A stretch of 64,000 bases of DNA from Rubrolithibacter sp043763625 (GTDB lineage: Bacteria > Bacteroidota > Bacteroidia > Sphingobacteriales > Sphingobacteriaceae). The notes below the pieces were generated by a model. That model saw only the letters and a list, made by a program, of their open reading frames with translations. It was not told the DNA's origin and did not search any database. The position numbers were made by a program, and so were the translations under genes. Below, piece by piece: positions 26,478-33,868 of the stretch (position 1 is its first letter; every line of letters starts with the position of its first letter). The stretch covers positions 1 through 64,000 of the forward strand of contig JAYULL010000187.1 of NCBI GenBank assembly GCA_043763625.1, in the 5' to 3' direction.

Positions 26478-28313
26478 TTATTCTACCGTAACAGACTTAG
26501 CAAGATTTCTCGGCTGATCTACATTACATCCTCTCATTACTGCTATGTGATATGAAAGCAGCTGAAGAGGAATGGTAGCCAATAACGGAAGAAACGCCTC
26601 ATCAGTATCAGGAATTTCAATTACGTGATCTGCCATTTTTCTAACGTCTGTATCTCCTTCAGTTACTATAGCAATTACACTTCCTTTTCTTGCCTTCACT
26701 TCTTGAATATTACTTATCACCTTTTCGTAAGATGAATTTTTCGTGGCAATAAATACTACAGGCATATGCTCGTCAATTAAAGCAATAGGCCCGTGTTTCA
26801 TTTCTGCTGCAGGATATCCTTCTGCATGGATGTATGATATTTCTTTCAGCTTTAGCGCACCTTCGAGTGCCACCGGAAAGGCTGAACCACGTCCCAAAAA
26901 CAGGCAGTTTTTAGAGTCTTTGTATTCTGCTGCAATTACCTTAACCTTTTCGTTTGTTTGCAGGCATTTTTCAATCAGACTCGGAATTTCTTCCAGTTCG
27001 GTTAATAAACTGATTAACTTGGTTTGCGTAATTGTACCTCTTTGTTGGGCAGTATAAAATGCTAATAAAGTTAAGGCTGTAACTTGAGCCGTGAAGGCTT
27101 TAGTAGAAGCTACCCCAATTTCAGGACCGGCGTGTGTATAAATTCCCGCATGGGTAATACGCGGAATCGAAGCTCCAACAACGTTACAAATCCCGAATAT
27201 TGTGGCTCCCCTTTCTTTTGCCATTTCTATTGCCGCCATTGTATCTGCTGTTTCTCCCGATTGAGAAATAGCGATAACAATATCCTTCTCGGATATTATC
27301 GGATTTCTATAACGGAATTCTGACGCATATTCCACTTCTACCGGAATTCGTGCATATTCTTCGATTAAGTATTCGCCCACCAAGCCGGCATGCCAAGAGG
27401 TTCCGCAGGCGACAATTAAAATACGATTAACATTTTTTAATTTTTCGGAATAATCCTTTATACCTCCGAGTTGTACCATCCCTTCATTAGGGTAGATTCG
27501 TCCCCTCATACAGTTTTTGACGGCGTTGGGCTGCTCGTAAATTTCTTTCAGCATAAAATGATCGAACCCGCCTTTTTCAAGCATTTCGAGCTTTAAGTCA
27601 AGAGCATGAATAGAAGGTGTTTGTATCACATTATCGATACTTTTTATTATGAGTTCGTCACGTTTAAGATATGCTATTTCGTTATCTTTTAAGTAAATAA
27701 CGTTTTTTGTATATTCAATCAGCGGAGAGGCATCAGATGCAATAAAATATTCCTTTTCACCAACTCCAAGTACCATGGGGCTCCCCTTTCTTGCTGCGAT
27801 CAGTAAGTCAGGATCTTCTTTGCTCATAATTACTATTGCATAGGCCCCAACTACCTTATTTAATGCTACTCGTACGGCTTCGCGTATATCTAAATTTTCT
27901 TGTTGATGTATATCCTCAATGAAATGAATTAATACTTCAGTATCAGTATCACTTTTAAATACATGACCTTTGGAGATCAAATTTTCTTTTAGAGTTGCGT
28001 AATTTTCTATTATCCCGTTATGGATTATCACCAAGTTCTCATCCATTGAAGTATGCGGATGAGAATTTCGGTCGGAAGGTTCACCGTGAGTTGCCCACCG
28101 CGTATGGCCCATTCCCGAAGTCCCTTCGGTAGCTTGTCCTGCCACAAAATGTTTAAGCTCACTTACTTTTCCTGCTTTTTTATAAATGCGAAGCTCGCCA
28201 TTCATTAAGGCAACTCCAGCACTGTCATATCCACGATACTCTAAACGCTGAAGTCCTTTAATTACTATTTCATAAGCATTACGATGGCCAATATAGCCGA
28301 CTATTCCACACAT
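26478..28313 (-). CDS. glmS: Glutamine--fructose-6-phosphate aminotransferase (isomerizing)
   Basis: A 611-residue GlmS, first step of UDP-GlcNAc synthesis. N-terminal nucleophile Cys2 (MCGIVGYIGHRNAYE) in a class II glutaminase domain with GHTRWATHGEPSDRNSHPH, then two SIS isomerase domains (ACGTSWHAGLVGEYLIEEYARIPVEVEYASEFRYR; ISQSGETADTMAA; the C-terminal YPAAEMKHGPIALID and the end NLAKSVTVE). Length is normal. The leader (28314-28370) is short and shows no glmS-ribozyme-like structure, expected since that ribozyme belongs to Firmicutes. Confidence 0.97.
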   Translation of the reverse strand: MCGIVGYIGHRNAYEIVIKGLQRLEYRGYDSAGVALMNGELRIYKKAGKVSELKHFVAGQATEGTSGMGHTRWATHGEPSDRNSHPHTSMDENLVIIHNGIIENYATLKENLISKGHVFKSDTDTEVLIHFIEDIHQQENLDIREAVRVALNKVVGAYAIVIMSKEDPDLLIAARKGSPMVLGVGEKEYFIASDASPLIEYTKNVIYLKDNEIAYLKRDELIIKSIDNVIQTPSIHALDLKLEMLEKGGFDHFMLKEIYEQPNAVKNCMRGRIYPNEGMVQLGGIKDYSEKLKNVNRILIVACGTSWHAGLVGEYLIEEYARIPVEVEYASEFRYRNPIISEKDIVIAISQSGETADTMAAIEMAKERGATIFGICNVVGASIPRITHAGIYTHAGPEIGVASTKAFTAQVTALTLLAFYTAQQRGTITQTKLISLLTELEEIPSLIEKCLQTNEKVKVIAAEYKDSKNCLFLGRGSAFPVALEGALKLKEISYIHAEGYPAAEMKHGPIALIDEHMPVVFIATKNSSYEKVISNIQEVKARKGSVIAIVTEGDTDVRKMADHVIEIPDTDEAFLPLLATIPLQLLSYHIAVMRGCNVDQPRNLAKSVTVE

Positions 28314-28370
28314 TTTCTAATGTTTTAAACGAAATTAAAGAAAAAACCGACAGGATAGAAAGTAAGCCGT

Positions 28371-29822
28371 TTATTGTGACAATTTTGTATAGGTAATTAC
28401 CAGTTTCATTCTCACACCTGAAGAACTCTTTGAACCAGCGCCTAAAGCCAATTGAGCCGCAGTCGTTCCGGAGGGATAAGCGTCAGTTGTACGTTGGTTA
28501 ATGTCCAATAAATTACTGCCATTATTTCCTCTACGAATTTTACCTATGTCTTCTTTTACCGGTGCTATATAAGAATCATAATTAGTTGCACGGCCCGTTA
28601 CAATATTTTGAATGTAAGATGTAACATTGAACGTATAGGTCTTTTTAGTTTTATCAAAAAAACCTCCGTAATCAGTAAACGCTCGAGTAATTCCGGAAAT
28701 TTGGCCCCAATCGTTATCCGGAATTTCTTGACGCTGACCAGCAATATCGGTAGTATATAAGATGAGTCTCCGAGGATTGCCAAACGGATTTGCTGTATTT
28801 TCTTCAACAGTTAATATGAGCCGGGCTTTATTTACGGATATATTGCCAAGCCTTTTTAACTCACCTAAATAAGGGAAGTTAATTTTGGTTCTTAAGCCCC
28901 CCAGCGCTTGACTGTACACAGTAGGTGCATTCGGAATATTAATACCGGTTGCGACTTCACTGCCCGAATAATCATGCTTGAATGAAGATGCTGCATTCTC
29001 AACAGGAAAATTAATCACCGATTTTTGCTTTTTCGTTCCGGTAGATCGTGTATAGTATAGCTCAAGGCGACTAATTCTACCCTTGTCTATGGCATCTAAA
29101 AATACAATCCCCCCGTTTCCTGAGCTTTGGCTTTTATCAATTGTTATGTAAAACCCTTTGAATGCCGATTGGAAGTTTGTTTTGACCGTTTTTCCCTCAA
29201 TAATAGGGTTCATTAACTCGGTGGTAATAAAATTTGCATCAATAGGAATGCGCAGCTGCCCCGCTATTTTTTGCACGGTATCAGCTTTTCCGGGCCTGAT
29301 AAAATTAATTGAAATACTGTCTTTAACACGAAAATTAGCCACTTTTTTAGTTCCGATTACAGTAGGATTTATATTCCACACCTTACTACTGTAAGGAACA
29401 CTTCGATCAGGGTTTATAATTTCTTTAAGATGATGTACGTTAATGGTATAGGCGCTGCTACTTGTCGTATCATGATAAAATTCATTGCCTAATTTTAAAA
29501 CTAACACAACAGAATCTATGGTTGGTAAAGTGCCGAAGGTTATCTCCGCACTATCAGGATAGGTTATCGAAGCCGCTAAACTCGCGTCTGTTTGCCCGAA
29601 TACTGAACTTTTCATAAACCCGAGAGCATGCTGCTGAAGGTTATTAGAAACTAAACTATCCTCCGCAACCGTTTGGGCTGTCACTGTAGAAGTATCAGTA
29701 AGTGTTCCTGAAATTTTATCCGCTTCATTAATATCAAGCCCGATGGTTTCTGAATCATGGCAGGCGGTAAAAGTAAAAAGACCTACTAACAGAGTTAATA
29801 AGTCTAGTCTAAAATATCTCAT
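28371..29822 (-). CDS. DUF4270 family lipoprotein
   Basis: A 483-residue lipoprotein (lipobox TACH, with Cys21 after LLVGLFTF). The body is beta-rich with typical DUF4270 phrases: HDSETIGLDI at the N-terminus, TYPDSAEITFGTLPTIDSVVLVL, and the end SSSGVRMKLVITYTKLS. DUF4270 proteins are Bacteroidota-specific surface or periplasmic lipoproteins of unknown function. It lies 13 bases after the GT5-domain gene and is probably co-transcribed with it from the promoter near 30708. glmS follows 57 bases later with no terminator seen, so it may belong to the same transcript. Confidence 0.87.
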   Translation of the reverse strand: MRYFRLDLLTLLVGLFTFTACHDSETIGLDINEADKISGTLTDTSTVTAQTVAEDSLVSNNLQQHALGFMKSSVFGQTDASLAASITYPDSAEITFGTLPTIDSVVLVLKLGNEFYHDTTSSSAYTINVHHLKEIINPDRSVPYSSKVWNINPTVIGTKKVANFRVKDSISINFIRPGKADTVQKIAGQLRIPIDANFITTELMNPIIEGKTVKTNFQSAFKGFYITIDKSQSSGNGGIVFLDAIDKGRISRLELYYTRSTGTKKQKSVINFPVENAASSFKHDYSGSEVATGINIPNAPTVYSQALGGLRTKINFPYLGELKRLGNISVNKARLILTVEENTANPFGNPRRLILYTTDIAGQRQEIPDNDWGQISGITRAFTDYGGFFDKTKKTYTFNVTSYIQNIVTGRATNYDSYIAPVKEDIGKIRRGNNGSNLLDINQRTTDAYPSGTTAAQLALGAGSKSSSGVRMKLVITYTKLSQ

Positions 29823-29835
29823 TTAAGTTATCCTC

Positions 29836-30666
29836 TTAAGCTAAAGAAACGGTTTCCTCGTTTGCAATTTCTTCGTAAAGGTTATAATAATTTTCGAAAT
29901 CAGAAGTGGCTTCGAAGTTTAACACCGGTTTTTGAGAGTTTTTAACAAAATTTAACACGTCGCTACTTATCTCGCCATCTCCAAAAACCACTCCGTCTGA
30001 GTAAGAAACGGCTCCAATGTGTAATGCATCGCAGGTAGCATCTTTATAGATTTCTGTTTGCGACTCGTTCATGCCATTCATCAAGGCTTTTCTTGCAAAC
30101 TCCTTATTTAAGGATTCATCAAAACCATTTTTATATACAGAATAAATAACTTTTGAGTTTTTAAAAGTCGGATCATCGCTATAGCAAGTTTTAAGATAAA
30201 GAGGCACGAGCGAACTCATCCACCCGTGGCAATGAACAACATCCGGAGCCCATCCTAACTTTTTAACCGTCTCAAGGGCACCTTTACAAAAGAAAATGGT
30301 GCGCTCGTCATTATCGGCATAGAATTTATTACCGGTATCGCTAAACACTTGCTTACGCTGAAAATATTCTTCGTTGTCCAAAAAATAAACTTGCATGCGC
30401 GCCGAAGGGATAGAAGCGACTTTAATAATTAACGGATTGTCGTTATCATCAATGATAATATTCATTCCTGAAAGACGAATAACCTCATGCAGACGATTTC
30501 GACGCTCATTGATGTTTCCGAAACGAGGCATTAGGATTCGGATTTCAAATCCTTTGTCCTGCATCGCTTGCGGAAGCTTGCGAGTAATTTCTGAAATTTC
30601 AGTTAGCTCCAGGAAAGGCGACATCTCGTGGGTAACAAACAATAGCTTTGTTTTTGTCATCTCCAA
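29836..30666 (-). CDS. Glycogen/starch synthase GT5 catalytic-domain protein, N-terminal domain only
   Basis: A 276-residue protein matching only the N-terminal Rossmann half of glycogen synthase (GT5): LLFVTHEMSPFLELTEISEITRKLPQAMQDKGFEIRILMPRFG, then PDVVHCHGWMSSLVPLYLKT. Full GT5 enzymes have about 480 residues with a second GT-B domain, absent here. The ADP-glucose-binding K-x-G-G motif near the N-terminus is also missing (ELTEISEI in its place). Real glycogen synthesis is therefore doubtful; a regulatory or degenerate role is possible. This short form is frequent in Bacteroidota. It is divergent from panC. Confidence 0.82.
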   Translation of the reverse strand: MEMTKTKLLFVTHEMSPFLELTEISEITRKLPQAMQDKGFEIRILMPRFGNINERRNRLHEVIRLSGMNIIIDDNDNPLIIKVASIPSARMQVYFLDNEEYFQRKQVFSDTGNKFYADNDERTIFFCKGALETVKKLGWAPDVVHCHGWMSSLVPLYLKTCYSDDPTFKNSKVIYSVYKNGFDESLNKEFARKALMNGMNESQTEIYKDATCDALHIGAVSYSDGVVFGDGEISSDVLNFVKNSQKPVLNFEATSDFENYYNLYEEIANEETVSLA

Positions 30667-30707
30667 TACTTGTTAAGTTGTGTTTAAAAGAAAAGAAATT
30701 CGGAGTG

Positions 30708-30736
30708 CAAATATAAGGATTATAATGAAACCTCAA
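30708..30736 (-). promoter_or_regulatory. Promoter of the GT5/DUF4270 operon
   Basis: On the minus strand the -7 element TATATTTG (30708-30715) is preceded at 18 bases by TTG (30734-30736), close to the Bacteroidota TTTG-N19-TAnnTTTG pattern. It leaves a roughly 40-base leader to the ATG. Confidence 0.6.
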
Positions 30737-30754
30737 CGAATTATACAAGCGGTG

Positions 30755-30785
30755 TTTGCTTTTCTTATTTAAATGTACAATTTTG
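30755..30785 (+). promoter_or_regulatory. Candidate panC promoter
   Basis: TTTG at 30755-30758, 19 bases, then CAATTTTG (30778-30785), one mismatch from TAnnTTTG. The panC start at 30803 is 17 bases further. Confidence 0.5.
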
Positions 30786-30802
30786 CCTCCTAAAATTTCT
30801 AA

Positions 30803-31645
30803 TTGAAAATTTTTACCTCCAAGAGTGGTTTAGGTTCATATCTGAGTCTAAAAAAATCAGGCGGCAATACAACGGTCGGCTTTGTTCCTACAATGGGCGC
30901 CCTGCACACGGGGCATATTTCACTCGTTAAAACAGCACTTGACAGGTGTGATATCGTTGTATGCAGCGTGTTTGTAAACCCTACCCAATTCAACGATCCC
31001 GCCGACCTGAAAAAATACCCTAGACCTATTAAGGCAGACATCGCCAAGCTTGAAGTAGTAGGTTGCCATATTCTTTTCGCACCGGAAGTTGAAGAAATGT
31101 ACAACAAAAATGAAAAATGGGATTTTGACTTGGGTGTTATCGAGCATATACTTGAAGGTAAACATCGGCCGGGACACTACCGGGGAGTAACTCAAATTGT
31201 AAAAAAGCTCTTTGATATAATTAATCCGCATATCGCATTCTTCGGACAAAAAGATTTTCAACAGTTTAAGGTTATCGAAAACCTGATTGAAAGATATGAA
31301 TTGCCGGTGAAATTAGTTATGTGCGAAACCGTGCGTGATTCATCCGGTTTAGCACTTAGTTCCCGAAACGTTTATTTGTCGGAAGTTGAACGAAATCAAG
31401 CACTAATATTATCGACTGTTTTAAATAAGACCAAAGAAAATTTCCGACAAAAAACTATTATACAACTTAAAGAAGAAGCTATAGAATTTTTAAATCAAGC
31501 CGAAAATTTTCGGTTGGAGTATTTTGAGATTTGTAATTCGGATACTCTTTTACCTGCATTAACTGAAACAGAACCGGGGATTGTAGCATTGGTAGCTGCT
31601 TATGTAGGCGATACAAGACTTATTGACAATCTCATTCTCAGGTAA
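30803..31645 (+). CDS. panC: Pantoate--beta-alanine ligase
   Basis: A 280-residue PanC, last step of pantothenate synthesis. It has the nucleotidyl-transferase motif VPTMGALHTGHISLV (HxGH), VFVNPTQFNDPADLKKYPR, the GKHRPGHYRGVTQIVKKLFDIINPHIAFFGQKDFQQ block, and DSSGLALSSRNVYLS. The protein starts at TTG 30803, followed by KIFTSK as in other PanC N-termini. No ATG lies between this TTG and the essential VPTMGALHTG motif except the ATG inside that motif, so TTG must be the start. It precedes panD, separated by 62 bases carrying a possible separate promoter. Confidence 0.95.
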   Translation: MKIFTSKSGLGSYLSLKKSGGNTTVGFVPTMGALHTGHISLVKTALDRCDIVVCSVFVNPTQFNDPADLKKYPRPIKADIAKLEVVGCHILFAPEVEEMYNKNEKWDFDLGVIEHILEGKHRPGHYRGVTQIVKKLFDIINPHIAFFGQKDFQQFKVIENLIERYELPVKLVMCETVRDSSGLALSSRNVYLSEVERNQALILSTVLNKTKENFRQKTIIQLKEEAIEFLNQAENFRLEYFEICNSDTLLPALTETEPGIVALVAAYVGDTRLIDNLILR

Positions 31646-31677
31646 ATTTGCTGCCCCTTGGAAACGCTCATTTAAAG

Positions 31678-31703
31678 TTGCAATAAAAGTTTTACTAATT
31701 TTG
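31678..31703 (+). promoter_or_regulatory. Candidate panD promoter with -7 element abutting the start codon
   Basis: TTG at 31678-31680, 15 bases, then TAATTTTG (31696-31703) fits the Bacteroidota -7 consensus. It ends 4 bases before the panD ATG at 31708, so a transcript from it would be leaderless or nearly so. The -33 spacing is shorter than ideal. Confidence 0.45.
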
Positions 31704-31707
31704 CCGA

Positions 31708-32058
31708 ATGGTTATTGAGATTTTGAAGTCGAAGATTCATCGGGTAAAGGTGACGCAGGCAGAATTGAATTATGTAGGAAGCATTACCATTGATGAAGAA
31801 TTGCTCGAAGCGGCCAATATAATTCCGAATGAAAAGGTTCAGGTAGTGAATAACAATAATGGGCAAAGGTTCGAAACTTATGTAATTAAAGGCGAAAAAG
31901 GCACCGGTACTATTTGTCTTAACGGTTCATGTGCCCGCTTAGCTCAAGTAGGCGATATAATTATAGTTATGTCGTATATGCACATACCTATAGAAGAAGC
32001 CAAGAAATATAGCCCGATTCTTATTTTCCCTGACCAATCAAACAAATTGATCAAATAA
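31708..32058 (+). CDS. panD: Aspartate 1-decarboxylase proenzyme
   Basis: A 116-residue PanD producing beta-alanine for pantothenate. Self-cleavage site Gly24-Ser25 (NYVGSITID), which generates the pyruvoyl group on Ser25; then the NEKVQVVNNNNGQRFETYVIKGEKGTGTICLNG and VGDIIIVMSY segments of the double-psi barrel. Length is normal. With panC directly upstream it supplies the second substrate of that enzyme. Confidence 0.96.
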   Translation: MVIEILKSKIHRVKVTQAELNYVGSITIDEELLEAANIIPNEKVQVVNNNNGQRFETYVIKGEKGTGTICLNGSCARLAQVGDIIIVMSYMHIPIEEAKKYSPILIFPDQSNKLIK

Positions 32059-32119
32059 CTGCCGACCGAATTTCGGAGGCCTCCTTATATCAGTATTTTA
32101 GGTTAGAAATACCCGGTAA

Positions 32120-32611
32120 ATGAATAATCTTAATTTAGTAGAAGACAAAATTTATACCATAGAAAGGCTTGTTCCTCTGCTAAATGTGTGGAGATTTTTA
32201 GGTCAGAAAATAGTTTTTACTAACGGCTGTTTTGACCTATTACATTTAGGGCATATTGATTACTTAACTAAAGCTGCAGATTTAGGGAATAAGCTTGTAA
32301 TAGGTCTAAATTCAGACAAGTCAACAATAAATTTAAAGGGCCCAACGCGGCCGATAATAGACGAATCTTCTCGGAGCAGATTGCTTGGAGCTCTGTTTTT
32401 TGTAGATGCTGTAGTTTTATTTGACGACGCAACCCCTTATAATTTAATCAATACTGTTAACCCGGATGTACTTGTTAAAGGAGCAGATTATACAATAGAT
32501 AAAATTGTTGGTGCCGATTTTGTTTTGTCAAAGGGCGGCGAAGTTAAAACAGTAACCTATTTAGAAGGTTATTCTACCACAGCGATAGAAAGAAAAATTA
32601 AAAACGGATAG
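32120..32611 (+). CDS. rfaE2: D-glycero-beta-D-manno-heptose 1-phosphate adenylyltransferase (RfaE domain II)
   Basis: A 163-residue cytidylyltransferase-fold protein: VFTNGCFDLLHLGHIDYL (HxGH motif), LVIGLNSDKSTINLKGPTRPIIDESSRSRLLGAL, ALFFVDAVVLFDD, and the C-terminal YSTTAIERKIKNG. This is the stand-alone adenylyltransferase half of HldE, which makes ADP-heptose for the LPS inner core. The kinase half is not fused here. It follows panD by 61 bases. Confidence 0.92.
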   Translation: MNNLNLVEDKIYTIERLVPLLNVWRFLGQKIVFTNGCFDLLHLGHIDYLTKAADLGNKLVIGLNSDKSTINLKGPTRPIIDESSRSRLLGALFFVDAVVLFDDATPYNLINTVNPDVLVKGADYTIDKIVGADFVLSKGGEVKTVTYLEGYSTTAIERKIKNG

Positions 32612-32639
32612 ATTTTCTTATCCCTATACAACCGGCGTC

Positions 32640-33866
32640 ATGAGATCTCTTTTGCACCTTATACCTCTTTTACTTGCAATTACATTAGGCTCCTGCAGGC
32701 AAGGGATTACAAAATTAGAAGCCGGTAAATGGCGGGCTACTTTAAAAACCCAATCAGGTGTAGAAATACCGTTTAACTTTGAAGTTTCACTAAAAAAAGA
32801 TAAAACTGCCTTTACCCTTCGTAACGGGGACGAAAAGTTGGCAGCCGACAAGGTGGAGATTACAGCGGATTCGGTGATAGTTCAATTGCCGTTCGACTCA
32901 GAAATCAGAGCGAAGATAGGAACGTCGCTTAACGGAAAATGGATAAAGCATTTAGCAGAACGTGATGTTGAAATGAATTTTGTTGCTGAACGTGATAAGC
33001 AACGCTTTTTTAACACAAATACAGCTTCTGAATTTAACCTATCCGGACGTTGGTCCACAGTCTTTACCAACGAAAAAAAGACAACTATTGCAGTAGGAGA
33101 ATTTGAGCAAAACGGAGTGGCGATTACCGGAACTTTCTTAACCCAAAGTGGCGATTACAGATATTTGGAAGGAACTGTTTCCGACAATAAGCTATTCCTT
33201 TCAACATTCGACGGTTCTAATGCTTACTTATTTACTGCGGAAATAAACGATAATAACAGCATCACCAACGGTAAGTTCTATTCCGGGCTAAAGGCGGTAA
33301 AAAATTGGACAGCAAAACGAGATGAAAAGGCGATGCTCCCCGACGCGTATTCCCTAATCAGACTAAAATCTTCATCTGCAATTTTTGATTTTACCTTCCG
33401 CGACTTAGCGGGTAAAAATGTTTCTCTGACCGATCCCAAATTTAAAAACAAGGTAGTTTTAGTACAATTATTGGGTTCTTGGTGTCCTAATTGCATGGAC
33501 GAAACTAAATATTTGATTCCTGTTTACAATGATCTAAAAAGCAAAGGTTTCGAGATAATAGGCTTAGGATACGAACTTTCAAAAGATTTCGAGCGGTCAA
33601 AAAAAACACTCGAGAAATTAAAAGTTCGTTTAAATATCCCTTACACCATTTTAGCAACGGGATATACTACGAATAAAGCGGAGATTTTAAAAAGCCTGCC
33701 CATGCTCACCGATTTCAAGGGTTTCCCAACGTCAATCTTAATAGACAGAAAGGGCCGAGTAAGAAAAATCCACACAGGCTTTTCAGGACCCGGAACAGGT
33801 GAATATTACGAGAAATTCAAAGCGGAATTTGAAAAGAATTTAAACGAGCTACTCTCTGAAAACTAA
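32640..33866 (+). CDS. TlpA-like thioredoxin-fold lipoprotein
   Basis: A 408-residue lipoprotein (LGSCRQG, Cys19). Residues about 25-235 form a beta-rich domain of no name I recognise, containing WRATLKTQSGVEIPFNFEVSL and NLSGRWSTVF, like a lipocalin-type or DUF4369-like module. The last about 165 residues are an AhpC/TSA/TlpA thioredoxin domain with active site WCPNC (GSWCPNCMDETKYLIPVYNDL) and the cis-Pro segment GFPTSILIDRKGRVRKIHTGFSGPGTGEYY. It is probably a periplasmic thiol oxidoreductase. It abuts the next gene by 2 bases and is likely co-transcribed with the M1 aminopeptidase. Confidence 0.9.
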   Translation: MRSLLHLIPLLLAITLGSCRQGITKLEAGKWRATLKTQSGVEIPFNFEVSLKKDKTAFTLRNGDEKLAADKVEITADSVIVQLPFDSEIRAKIGTSLNGKWIKHLAERDVEMNFVAERDKQRFFNTNTASEFNLSGRWSTVFTNEKKTTIAVGEFEQNGVAITGTFLTQSGDYRYLEGTVSDNKLFLSTFDGSNAYLFTAEINDNNSITNGKFYSGLKAVKNWTAKRDEKAMLPDAYSLIRLKSSSAIFDFTFRDLAGKNVSLTDPKFKNKVVLVQLLGSWCPNCMDETKYLIPVYNDLKSKGFEIIGLGYELSKDFERSKKTLEKLKVRLNIPYTILATGYTTNKAEILKSLPMLTDFKGFPTSILIDRKGRVRKIHTGFSGPGTGEYYEKFKAEFEKNLNELLSEN

Positions 33867-33868
33867 GC

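Noticed and set aside
28314..28370. glmS ribozyme in the glmS leader
   Set aside because: The leader is only 57 bases to the next gene and shows no such structure.
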